DNA from: Methanosarcina barkeri str. Wiesmoor
Lineage (GTDB): Archaea; Halobacteriota; Methanosarcinia; Methanosarcinales; Methanosarcinaceae
DNA length: 64,000 nucleotides
Direction: 5' to 3'
NCBI RefSeq assembly: GCF_000969985.1
Contig: NZ_CP009526.1
Coordinates: forward strand, 558,001-622,000
Shown here: one piece after another, positions 16,681 to 25,072 of the stretch
Layout of the letters: every line of letters begins with the position of its first letter
Position numbering within the stretch: position 1 is the stretch's first letter
The notes under the pieces: generated by a model
The model's database searches: none
Seen by the model: the letters and a program-made list of their open reading frames with translations, nothing else
What the model was told of the DNA's origin: nothing
Position numbers and translations under genes: made by a program

Positions 16681-18453
16681 ATGAAGTGCAATGTGTGTGA
16701 ATTCAGGTGTGAAATCGATGAATACAGCAGGGGAAGATGCGGGAACTACTTATGTGCTGGTGATACTATCATCCAGGACCCTGATCTCGGATATCTTGGA
16801 GCATATCCTGTTTCTATAGAAACCATTCCCTTACTTCACTATTATCCCTCAGGTAAATTCCTTCAGGTTTTCAGTACTGGATGCAACTTCCAGTGTTCAG
16901 GCTGCGTAGCTCGCCTGTTAGCTTCAGGGAAATCGCTTGACCTTACTTCACTTGCCCCATCTCAGGTGGTGGAAAAGGCAGTACAGCAGGAGTGTCTGGG
17001 TGTAGTTTCTACACTCAATGAGCCTGCTGCTAACTATTATCTTTTCAGGGACCTTGCGTTAAAGGCAAAAGAAAAAGGTTTACTCGTAGGCTGTTCCACC
17101 AACTGTTATTTCACAGGTGAGACACTGGAGAAGCTTGGAAAATTTGTAGATTTCATGAATGTCGGAATTAAAGGCTATTCTGATAAGAGTTATATAAACT
17201 GTGGAGTTCCGTCTTCTGCACCTGTTTTCTGCAATATCTCCAGGCTTTTCGATATGGGTGTTCATGTCGAAACTTCGGTTGTATACTTAAGGGGAAATGA
17301 AAACGACGTAATAAATGTTGCAAAAGCCTTGTCTAATATTTCTCCTACAATTCCGGTTCAGGTCATGAGATTCATTCCTTTTGGCGATGCTCCGATTGAG
17401 CTTGAACCCTCTATAGGAGAGGCTGAGAGCCTGTGTGATGCTCTGCGGGAGCATGTAGACTATGTCTATCTTTTCAATTCTCCAGGTACGGAATCTTTAA
17501 ATACGTACTGTCCTGAATGCGGTAGCCTTCTTGCAGAAAGGGAGTTTTACGGGCCCATGGGTTCCAAACCTCTAAAACCCTGGATAAATTACACCTGTAC
17601 TTGTGGTAAAAACACTCCGGTTAAAGGGACAACTGCAACTGAAGGTTTCAACGAAGAGGGTTTCATGGGCGGTTACAGGATAAGCCGGGCTTTCAGTATG
17701 GTCCATGCAGTACTTACATGCATGGGAATACTGGACAACCGCAGGGTAATTGAAATCTGGGTAAAGGTTTCCAATCCTGAAACCCTGAGTCAAATACATC
17801 GTATGATACAACAGCCATACTCCTATCTTGAGTTTATCAGGCTTATTGCTGAAAAAGCAAATGCGTCGGAAAAAGGAGAAGAACTTATTTCTTTTATTCG
17901 TGAACGCCTGGAACTTGTCCAATCTCTTGCAGCGGAAAATAGTGATCATAAGGTGTATTATTGTATGGGTTCTCCTCTTTTTGCTCTGAACGCCGGGAGA
18001 ATGGAAAACAACCTTGTGACATTTTCCGGGGGAGTTAGTATCAATAAACAGATTCAAAAAGAAGGCAAACCTGGGGTAAATGTTTCTCCTTCTTTTATAA
18101 ATGAGCAGAATCCTGAGACAATTTTTATTTCAGGTTTCCTTTCTCGTCCTCTAGATGAATTTTATGGCCTGTGCCAGCAATACGGCATATCTGCAGATGC
18201 AGTAAAAGAGCACCGGGTCTATGAAATTCCACCTTCCTGGGATTTTGGGAACCCCCGCTGGATACTGGGACTCATGTACATAGCAGATAAACTGAACCCA
18301 GAAAATTCATCAATTGACCTGAAAAAGGAAGCAGATGAGTTTTATCTAAGGTTTTATGGTATGCCTTTTGAGGAAGCAAAGCCTAACAGGTCATTTCACA
18401 GACCTACCTCTGGCGTCTGGTCCAGGCATGTTATGAGGTATACTCATGCCTGA
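16681..18453 (+). CDS. radical SAM protein fused to a binding-protein-like domain
   Basis: 590 residues. The N terminus has CNVCEFRC then GRCG, like the cysteine header of PflA-type/AmmeMemoRadiSam enzymes. The radical SAM cluster motif is CNFQCSGC (C68, C72, C75). It is followed by STLNEPAANYY, LVGCSTN, DFMNVGIKGY and VVYLRGNEND. A zinc ribbon (CPEC near 277, CTC near 307) comes next. From about residue 335 the sequence resembles a two-lobe class III substrate-binding domain: MGGYRISRAFSMVHAVL, a helical linker, HKVYYCMGSPLFALN, NPETIFISGFL and a BtuF-like tail IPPSWDFGNPRWILGLMYIA. No signal peptide, so this domain would be cytoplasmic. The binding-domain assignment is by pattern and position. 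Confidence 0.8.
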   Translation: MKCNVCEFRCEIDEYSRGRCGNYLCAGDTIIQDPDLGYLGAYPVSIETIPLLHYYPSGKFLQVFSTGCNFQCSGCVARLLASGKSLDLTSLAPSQVVEKAVQQECLGVVSTLNEPAANYYLFRDLALKAKEKGLLVGCSTNCYFTGETLEKLGKFVDFMNVGIKGYSDKSYINCGVPSSAPVFCNISRLFDMGVHVETSVVYLRGNENDVINVAKALSNISPTIPVQVMRFIPFGDAPIELEPSIGEAESLCDALREHVDYVYLFNSPGTESLNTYCPECGSLLAEREFYGPMGSKPLKPWINYTCTCGKNTPVKGTTATEGFNEEGFMGGYRISRAFSMVHAVLTCMGILDNRRVIEIWVKVSNPETLSQIHRMIQQPYSYLEFIRLIAEKANASEKGEELISFIRERLELVQSLAAENSDHKVYYCMGSPLFALNAGRMENNLVTFSGGVSINKQIQKEGKPGVNVSPSFINEQNPETIFISGFLSRPLDEFYGLCQQYGISADAVKEHRVYEIPPSWDFGNPRWILGLMYIADKLNPENSSIDLKKEADEFYLRFYGMPFEEAKPNRSFHRPTSGVWSRHVMRYTHA

Positions 18454-19465
18454 TTACAAGTTTAATCGCACTACTCTGGTGTACCTGTTACCTATCGCAT
18501 TACTCATAATCTCCCTTTTTATTGGAAGATACCAGACTCCACTGTCGGCAGTTGTGGATGAGAGTATTATTACTTTTTCATCCCTTTTTTTTGGCACTCC
18601 TGCTTCGGTTTCCGCTCAACACACAGTACTGTTCAATGTAAGGTTACCGAGGATACTTGCAGCTTTACTGGTAGGTGCAGCTCTTTCCATGGCTGGAGCC
18701 TCTTTCCAGGGAATCTTTCGTAATCCACTTGTGTCTCCTTATATCCTTGGAGTGGGGTCCGGGGCTGGTTTTGGGGCATGCCTTGCAATATTGCTCTGGA
18801 ATAATTATCTGATGATACAATTGATGGCTTTTGCTTTCGGACTCCTTGCGATGTTTTTTGCTATAAGTATGGGTAAAGTCAGCAAAGGTACTGGAACTTT
18901 AGTATTCGTGCTTTCGGGAATTATTGTGAGCTCTATTTTCACGGCTCTTACGTCACTGGCAAAGTATGTAGCAGATCCCTATGATCAACTTCCTGAAATA
19001 GTATTCTGGCTTATGGGAAGTCTTGCAAGTGTCAGGTACGGCGATTTGTTCTACATATTATTGCCTATACTTATTGGGGCTTTCGTATTGTTTCTTTTCA
19101 GGTGGCGTATCAACATTTTGTCCCTGGGAGACGAGGAAGCTAAAGCTCTTGGGACGGATGTGGAAAAAACGCGCCTGGTTATCATTGTTTGTGCGACCCT
19201 TATAACCTCAGCAGCAGTCAGTATCAGCGGTGTCATTGGTTGGGTCGGACTTGTTGTGCCCCATATCTCAAGAATGATTGTTGGTCCCAATTATAGCCGC
19301 CTCTTGCCTATGAGTATGGTTATTGGAGCATCGTTTATGCTGGTTGTGGATGATCTTTCAAGGACTATTGTAGCTACCGAAATTCCCCTGGGAATCCTAA
19401 CTTCTCTGGTAGGAGCTCCGTTGTTTGCATATCTTATAAAGAAGGGGCGTATGGGATGGAACTGA
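18446..19465 (+). CDS. FecCD-type ABC transporter permease
   Basis: 339 residues, about 9-10 membrane helices. Family motifs: VRLPRILAALLVGAALSMAG near residue 65, FRNPLVSPYILGVGSGAGFG, FWLMGSLASVRYGD, DEEAKALGTDVEKTR (coupling loop) and ISGVIGWVGLVVPHISRMIVG. This is the permease class for iron-siderophore, heme and cobalamin import. Its ATG overlaps the radical SAM stop by 8 bp and its end overlaps the ATPase gene by 10 bp, so the operon is tightly coupled. Confidence 0.92.
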   Translation: MPDYKFNRTTLVYLLPIALLIISLFIGRYQTPLSAVVDESIITFSSLFFGTPASVSAQHTVLFNVRLPRILAALLVGAALSMAGASFQGIFRNPLVSPYILGVGSGAGFGACLAILLWNNYLMIQLMAFAFGLLAMFFAISMGKVSKGTGTLVFVLSGIIVSSIFTALTSLAKYVADPYDQLPEIVFWLMGSLASVRYGDLFYILLPILIGAFVLFLFRWRINILSLGDEEAKALGTDVEKTRLVIIVCATLITSAAVSISGVIGWVGLVVPHISRMIVGPNYSRLLPMSMVIGASFMLVVDDLSRTIVATEIPLGILTSLVGAPLFAYLIKKGRMGWN

Positions 19466-20235
19466 TGCTGGAAGTAAAGTCCCTTGCTTTTTCTTATGGA
19501 AACGGGCCAGTATTTGAAAATGTATCTTTTTCGCTGAAAAAGGGCGAGATCATGTGCATTCTGGGCCCAAACGGAGCAGGAAAATCTACACTTATCAAAT
19601 GTATTGCAGGAATTCTCCAACCCGCTGCTGGGTCTGTCTTTATTCAGGGAAAAGATACAGCTTCTCTTGGGGTAAGAGGAATTGCCAGGCATATAGGTTA
19701 TGTACCTCAGCAGAATGAAGTGGTTTTTCCATTTACTGTGCTGGATTTTGTAGTCATGGGCCGTGCTCCTCATCTTTCCATGTTTGCATCCCCTGGCGCA
19801 GAGGATATTAAACTTGCAAAAGAATCGCTAGCAATGGTGGGAATTTCTGATCTTGCGGAAAGGCCGGTTGCTAACCTCAGTGGAGGACAGAGTCAAATGG
19901 TGCTTATTGCTAGGGCTCTTGTCCAGAAGCCTGCTCTGCTTTTGCTGGACGAGCCAACTTCTCACCTTGATTTTGGCAACCAGGTCCTTGTGCTGGAAAC
20001 TGTCCAGAAACTGGCTTCACTTGGAATGTCCATTATAATGAATACACATATGCCAGACCATGCTTTTCTGTTAGGTGACAGGGCTGCAGCACTGTCTGAA
20101 GGTAGACTGGTTGCCGTAGGAAAAGTTGAAACCGTTGTAACCAGTAAGATGATGTCTTCAGTCTATGGTGTAAATGTAGCTGTCAGGGAAATTGAGGATA
20201 TGAAAAGGAAAGTGTGTTTACCCTTAAGAAGGTGA
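19456..20235 (+). CDS. FecE/BtuD-type ABC transporter ATPase
   Basis: 259 residues. Walker A GPNGAGKST near residue 37, Q-loop YVPQQNEV, ABC signature LSGGQSQM, Walker B LLLLDEPTSHLD, and H-loop MNTHMPDHA. This is the usual energiser of a FecCD permease. The start at 19456 lies inside the permease gene; a second in-frame ATG three codons later is also possible. Last gene of the operon; a ~300-bp spacer without recognisable genes follows. Confidence 0.93.
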   Translation: MELMLEVKSLAFSYGNGPVFENVSFSLKKGEIMCILGPNGAGKSTLIKCIAGILQPAAGSVFIQGKDTASLGVRGIARHIGYVPQQNEVVFPFTVLDFVVMGRAPHLSMFASPGAEDIKLAKESLAMVGISDLAERPVANLSGGQSQMVLIARALVQKPALLLLDEPTSHLDFGNQVLVLETVQKLASLGMSIIMNTHMPDHAFLLGDRAAALSEGRLVAVGKVETVVTSKMMSSVYGVNVAVREIEDMKRKVCLPLRR

Positions 20236-20529
20236 ACAAATTATTACTGAACAAATTATTACAAAAATAGCAAAGATCTAAGGAAAATATGGGTATGTTG
20301 AACAAAATTTTATAAACGTATAAAAGATCTAAGGAATATAAGGTGAAGTAAAACAGATCCATAAAACACAGCCTAAAGAGAAAAAGGTCGGAAGGGCAGA
20401 GATCCGGATCTTATCTTTTCCACCTTACTATCTTTAAAGTTTAAAGAAACTATTAATTTAAAAGCCTCCAGAAAACGTTTCATCTTTGAAGTCAATAAAT
20501 AACAGGCTTTCTATATCCTATTATTCCAG

Positions 20530-21903
20530 TTGGGGGTGCTTTCTATAGACAACTCAAAACCTTATTTCAACCCTGAAATCGAGACTATGGACAGGGAAGA
20601 ACTGGATGCTCTCATAGAGGAACGGGTACGGTACACGGTAAAATATGCGGCAGAAAATTCTCCTTTTTACAGAAAATGGTTTGAAAAGCAGGGAGTGGAC
20701 CCGGCTGAGATCAAAACCCATGAAGACCTTCTGGACCTTCCCATAATTTCGGGAAATACCATCCGTGAAAACCAGCCTCCGGAAACAAGCGAATTCATGT
20801 TCAGGAGTGTAGGCTGGGAGGATGTTTTTACAGTTCATGAGACCAGCGGAACCAGTGGAAATCCAAAGGGCTTTTTCCTTACATGGGAAGATTGGGAACG
20901 GTATTCGGAAAAATATGCTCGTATTTTCAGGTCACAGGGCTTCGGCCCTGGAGACAGGGTTGTTGTCTGTGCTTCTTACGGGATGAACGTAGGGGCAAAC
21001 ACCATGACCTTTGCGGCCAGGCAGCTTGGTATGAGCATTATTCCTGAGGGCAAGTGCACATTTCCTCTGCGAGTTATTGAAGCTTACAGGCCTACAGGCA
21101 TAGTAGGCAGCGTATTCAAACTTCTGAACCTTGCCAGAAGGTTACGGGCAGAGGGCATCGACCCTCGGGAGTCAGGTGTAAATAAACTGGTTGTGGGAGG
21201 AGAAGCTTTTGCTGACGAGTCGAGGAATTATCTTTCCGAAATCTGGGGTTGTCCTGTGTATAACACCTATGGAAGTACGGAAGGTACGATGTGCGGTGAG
21301 TGTGATGAGGTGTCAGGGCTGCATGTGCCTGAAGATCTTGTCCATGTTGATATTTACGACCCCAATCTCGAGAATTATGTACCTGACGGAGAATGCGGAA
21401 GAGTTATCCTGAGTACACTGCTGCCTGTTGGGGCAAAAGCAGGAACCCTTCTTTTAAACTATGATACTGAAGACACAACTGTGGTGCTTACGCGCAAACA
21501 GTGTCCCTGCGGAAGGACGCATATGAAAATTCTGACTCCTCAGCGTGAGGCTGAAACCGCGTGGGTAGAAGGAACTCCCTTTAACCGCGTAGATGTGGAA
21601 AGGGGTGTTTTCCAGCGCGAAAACATGGACTACCTAACCGGAGAATATGAAGCTTTTCTTTATGGCACAGAAGACGAGGGAGAAACCGTACTCAGAGTTA
21701 GTATGGAATGTGAAAATCCTGAGGTGTGCGACCGGGACCTTATAAAACAGAACTTTCTTCGTACTTTTCTCAGATATAAGCCTCCGCTTTCAAGGGCTTA
21801 TGCCGAAGGCACTTTTAAAATAGTATTCAATTTCACAGGTCCTATGGGGCTTGAACTGAACAGGATAAAAGGCAGGCCTAAAAGGCTTGTAGACAGACGA
21901 TAA
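20530..21903 (+). CDS. ftsA: coenzyme F390 synthetase (PaaK-like adenylate-forming enzyme)
   Basis: 457 residues of the phenylacetate-CoA-ligase-like adenylating family. It has TSGTSGNPKG (phosphate loop) near residue 112, YGSTEG near 245, LNYDTEDTT and CPCGRTH. F390 synthetases adenylylate or guanylylate the 8-OH of coenzyme F420 when methanogens meet oxygen or redox stress. The start is uncertain: TTG 20530 or GTG 20536; the conserved YFNPEIETMDREELDAL shows that the protein begins near here and not at the ATG 57 bp on. Other PaaK-like roles cannot be excluded. No co-transcribed partner; the spacer 20236-20529 holds nothing I recognise. Confidence 0.75.
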   Translation: MGVLSIDNSKPYFNPEIETMDREELDALIEERVRYTVKYAAENSPFYRKWFEKQGVDPAEIKTHEDLLDLPIISGNTIRENQPPETSEFMFRSVGWEDVFTVHETSGTSGNPKGFFLTWEDWERYSEKYARIFRSQGFGPGDRVVVCASYGMNVGANTMTFAARQLGMSIIPEGKCTFPLRVIEAYRPTGIVGSVFKLLNLARRLRAEGIDPRESGVNKLVVGGEAFADESRNYLSEIWGCPVYNTYGSTEGTMCGECDEVSGLHVPEDLVHVDIYDPNLENYVPDGECGRVILSTLLPVGAKAGTLLLNYDTEDTTVVLTRKQCPCGRTHMKILTPQREAETAWVEGTPFNRVDVERGVFQRENMDYLTGEYEAFLYGTEDEGETVLRVSMECENPEVCDRDLIKQNFLRTFLRYKPPLSRAYAEGTFKIVFNFTGPMGLELNRIKGRPKRLVDRR

Positions 21904-21939
21904 GAGAACAAGAAGAGAGCAAGGGCATAGAGTAATGCT

Positions 21940-22100
21940 GAAATGACGCATAGAATGATGACACAAATACAGAGAGTGCTAAATTGACATAGAAAATACT
22001 GAAATAATATAGAAAATGCTGAAATAATATAGAAAATGCTGAAATAATATAGAAAATGCTGAAATAACGTATGGAGTGCTGAAATAACACATAGTGTGTT
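21940..22100. repeat. degenerate minisatellite, 20-bp unit, about 8 copies
   Basis: Best copies (22001-22060) read GAAATAATATAGAAAATGCT; flanking copies diverge (GAAATAACGTATGGAGTGCT, GAAATGACGCATAGAATGAT). It starts 37 bp after the F390 synthetase gene. 22101-22560 is an AT-rich spacer with no gene seen. Confidence 0.85.
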
Positions 22101-22560
22101 GAAATTGTTGATGACGGGAAAGTGCGCTTATCTGGCAGATGTATTCGTGCTTGAGAGTAATATTTAACACAATTTTCTTAAAGTTCTGCTGAAAAATTAT
22201 CTATTTAAGACTTTTTTCTACCTTTTATTATATTTTTATATCATTTCCGATATATTATTTCGTAAAACCAAAATTCTTTTATTGATATCGGTTTTTACTT
22301 GACAAATAAAAATGGTTATATATTGATGAGTTCAGATAAAGTACAATGAATGGTCAATAACTGAAGAAACTGATTTCAAATAAATTTGCCTTTCAGATCT
22401 TAATAACAATGGTTATTGATATTGTTTTATCCAGGCTGGATAGTTACTTTTTCCAACATAAAAAAGCCTATATATTTTTTAGTGGTGAATGTAAACCAGT
22501 ACCGAGGATTAATATTTGTAAAGAATGAATATTTGTTATCAACTCTTTTATATTAGTACC

Positions 22561-22577
22561 TATGTGAAAAAAACATA
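22561..22577. promoter_or_regulatory. TATGT/ACATA inverted repeat upstream of nikR
   Basis: TATGT and ACATA arms flank 7 bases (22561-22577), about 70 bp before the nikR ATG and beside a TATA-like ACATATATAG. The same half-sites, with an 8-base spacer, occur in the palindrome at 14907. It may be an autoregulatory NikR operator; this is inference from position. Confidence 0.3.
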
Positions 22578-22644
22578 TATAGTGCTACATATAATATACT
22601 AACGTATTAACTCGTAAACAAGTCTAAGATTATTTGGTGATATT

Positions 22645-23067
22645 ATGGAAACAGAACTTATGAGGATAGGAGTTTCCCTTCCCGATACCCTTCTGGGTAA
22701 ATTTGATGAGATTATCGAAAAAAGAGGTTATTCTTCTCGTTCTGAAGGCATAAGAGATGCCATCAGGAGTTACATTTCTTATTACGAATGGATGGGTGAC
22801 ATTAAGGGTTACCGTGTAGGAACCATTTCGGTTATTTACGACCATACTAAAAGGGGGCTCTCAAATGCTATTGCAGATATTCAACACAACTATTCTCACC
22901 TGATAAAATCTTCAGTGCATATACACCTTGATCATGACAACTGCTTTGAAGTGATTGTTCTCGATGGGGAAGGTGAAGAGATTAAGGAGCTTGCTGAAGC
23001 TATAATGGCCCTCAAAGGGGTAAAGTTCTCAAAGCTCACAACTGTAGCATCAACCGATAAAATCTGA
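22645..23067 (+). CDS. nikR: nickel-responsive regulator NikR
   Basis: 140 residues: a ribbon-helix-helix DNA-binding N terminus ([35 protein letters not shown]) and an ACT-like nickel-binding C-terminal domain. The four ligands of the high-affinity site in E. coli NikR (His76, His87, His89, Cys95) correspond to H81, H92, H94 and C100 here, with exact spacing. It represses nickel uptake genes when nickel is sufficient. Monocistronic; TTTGGTGAT precedes the ATG. Candidate targets in the window are the transporter operon at 14960 and the NikA-like system at the right edge. Confidence 0.93.
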   Translation: METELMRIGVSLPDTLLGKFDEIIEKRGYSSRSEGIRDAIRSYISYYEWMGDIKGYRVGTISVIYDHTKRGLSNAIADIQHNYSHLIKSSVHIHLDHDNCFEVIVLDGEGEEIKELAEAIMALKGVKFSKLTTVASTDKI

Positions 23068-23130
23068 TTTTTCCCAGTCAGGAGTTTCCCTCGAACAACC
23101 ATGAGAAAGTAAGACTTAGTAAAGAAAAAT

Positions 23131-23317
23131 TCTAGATGGAAAAGATTTCTAGATGGAAAAGATTTCTAAATGAAAAAGATTTCTAGATGGAAAAGATTTC
23201 TAGATGAAAAAGATTTCTAGATGGAAAAGATTTCTAGATGGAAAAGATTTCTAGATGGAAAAGATTTCTAGATGGAAAAGATTTCTAGATGGAAAAGATT
23301 TCTAGATGGAAAAGATT
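23131..23317. repeat. minisatellite, 17-bp unit x 11
   Basis: Eleven copies of TCTAGATGGAAAAGATT, with a few A/G changes, between nikR and the convergent ArsR gene. It fills most of the spacer. Confidence 0.95.
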
Positions 23318-23353
23318 TCAAAGAGGATACTAAATTCCTCTTGATTTCTATGT

Positions 23354-23710
23354 TTAAGCTTTTTCAAAGTGCTTTTCAATATGTTTCAGGAGCAGGTTTC
23401 CGAACTCTGTGAGTTCATAAATCTGAAAACTCCGTTCTCTTCGCGAGTTCACCAGGCCTGCTTCTTTTAACAGCTTAAGATGATAGGAAAGAGCTGAATG
23501 CTGCTGGTCCGTACAGTCCACAAGGACACAGACACAGAGACTCTGGACTTCAAGGGCTTTGAGAATCCTGAGGCGGGTGGGATCTGAAAGTATCTTAAAC
23601 AGGCTAACGATTTCTCCTACATCCTCATTCATTGCCGAATGCACAGCATCAAGCACATCTTCCGGAAGACAATATGCATCCTTTACTTCAATTATTTTTT
23701 TTTCAGACAT
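23354..23710 (-). CDS. ArsR/SmtB family transcriptional regulator
   Basis: 118 residues. Winged helix with FKILSDPTRLRILKALEVQS, then LCVCVLVDC, then QQHSALSYHLKLLKEAGLVN, and a wing RRERSFQIYELTEFG. The cysteines in and after LCVC lie in the helix where ArsR and CmtR proteins bind soft metals, so metal- or thiol-sensing derepression is likely. I start at the ATG at 23710 (MSEKK) instead of the GTG at 23719, since GGAAG lies close before it. A cluster of TTCATATGAA palindromes lies about 240 bp upstream. Confidence 0.88.
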   Translation of the reverse strand: MSEKKIIEVKDAYCLPEDVLDAVHSAMNEDVGEIVSLFKILSDPTRLRILKALEVQSLCVCVLVDCTDQQHSALSYHLKLLKEAGLVNSRRERSFQIYELTEFGNLLLKHIEKHFEKA

Positions 23711-23845
23711 TTCTTCCACTTGACCATTGGTTCAAATAAAAAGCATGTGGTTATTATTTTAATTCTTTTTGATAAAATCAAATTTAATAGAGCTAAAAAG
23801 TTCCAGTTTCACAACCGATGGCTGCAAATTTATTACCATCAGTAA

Positions 23846-23932
23846 TTGTCGGACAGCCTCCTTGCAGCGGGGTGCGTCAGCGCAACTTTGATTAAACGAA
23901 GACGAAACATCTGTTCCTTCGTTATCCCATTC
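23846..23932. other. GC-rich island with hairpin in AT-rich spacer
   Basis: CGGACAGCCTCCTTGCAGCG and the following GGTGCGTCAGCGCAAC are noticeably richer in G+C than the flanks. AACGAAG (23894-23900) pairs with CTTCGTT (23917-23923). It may be a piece of a small RNA or of an old mobile element. No coding frame is evident. The rest of 23711-24407 is AT-rich and shows only the palindromes at 23950. Confidence 0.25.
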
Positions 23933-23949
23933 TTAATAACATATATGTC

Positions 23950-24014
23950 GTTCATATGAACCATCAATGATACATTTAGGTCGTGGGTTCATATGAACCA
24001 GGGTCATATGAACC
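23950..24014. promoter_or_regulatory. three TTCATATGAA palindromic operator-like sites
   Basis: GTTCATATGAAC (23950-23961), GGTTCATATGAACC (23986-23999, perfect 14-bp palindrome) and GGTCATATGAACC (24002-24014). Sites one and two are 36 bp apart, and sites two and three are 16 bp apart. They lie upstream of the ArsR gene (minus strand). ArsR-type repressors bind such dyads, so autoregulation is plausible, although the distance to the start codon is large. Confidence 0.5.
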
Positions 24015-24407
24015 AATAGGAGTTTGACAGTATCTCTTAATTATTACTGTTGACATATCCCATTTTTAGCTCAAATTAATTTGACATAATTCTATGAGTT
24101 CATCTAATTTTATAATATTTTCTATGAAATAATTCCAATTCTTGTTACAATCAAACTATTGATCTTGTCAAAATTAACAAAAATGGCCCTGTAACATCCT
24201 CTGAAATAACGAAATTCCATTAATTTGAAACAAGTATCTGATACACTATAACTCGTTTCATATCAGTTTCTTGAACTGATTGAGATAGGTTTTCTACAAA
24301 GCCGAAATTTTTATTTCTCTCTTATATTTTTAAGTTGCGTAACTGTTTTTACTGGCGTTTAACATTATTCAATACAATTTTTGCGGTAAAGGGGATATTT
24401 CAAAGTG

Positions 24408-24494
24408 TTACCTACCTAGAAGTATGAGCCCGATGAGCAAAATTACAAAGACCAGCACTATAATGTATATAATGGTTTTAGTTAACTTTTCCAT
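24408..24494 (-). CDS. 28-residue single-helix membrane microprotein
   Basis: ATG at 24494 behind AGAGGTAATTG. The peptide reads MEKLTKTIIYIIVLVFVILL then IGLILLGR-stop: a short charged head, one membrane helix and a basic end. Good ribosome binding site and amphipathic polarity argue for a real small protein. No family recognised. Confidence 0.5.
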   Translation of the reverse strand: MEKLTKTIIYIIVLVFVILLIGLILLGR

Positions 24495-24904
24495 AATCAA
24501 TTACCTCTTTACTGTTCAAAATTCCTAAATTATAAATTCATTATGGAGTTTGTACATTATTGTAGACATAATCAAGTTTGTTTACCTTTAGCTTTTAATT
24601 GCAGATCATGATTTTCAACTAACGTCCATTTATATCACTAATTCTTCTAGTCCATTAATTATGTTTTATAACATAGTATGCAAAATAGATGGCAGAATAA
24701 ATTAAAGGCAGTGTCGCAAATTTTCTGTAAATTCAAAGTCAAATTTTTGTATACTGAACATAATTAAGTATTCTTGTTATCGAATTCCCAAAACACAAAC
24801 TTATTAAGATTTCTTATTTTACAGAAATTAAGTCACACTGCCTTAATCGAAGACGTATGGATCTAATTTACATTATTCTGTTTACTCTTTTTGTTCTGTT
24901 ATAA

Positions 24905-25072
24905 ATATACTGTACCAGGTTGTTTTCATGTAAAGCCGTCAGGGATGAATGGACAGAGCTTAATTGGGCCCACTGAGATCCTAGTTAAAGCTCGTTGGAG
25001 ATGCCGACGGTCATCTGATACTGACGGTCATCTGTGAATCGAGAAGCCAGTTGTTCCTACCCAGGTTGTAGT
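24905..25072. other. possible remnant of an IS200/IS605-type 3' end
   Basis: GC-richer stretch containing GCCGTCAGGGATGAATGGAC, two copies of CTGACGGTCATCTG-like sequence (GACGGTCATCTGATA and GACGGTCATCTGTGA, about 20 bp apart), and GTTGTTCCTACCCAGGTTGT. The last segment resembles, from memory, the right ends of archaeal TnpB elements. No tnpA or tnpB frame remains. Otherwise 24495-25072 contains no gene. Weak call. Confidence 0.25.

Noticed and set aside
21878..22170. Minus-strand frames rich in Phe, Ser and Ile
   Set aside because: Follow the 20-bp array; no family match or translation signal.
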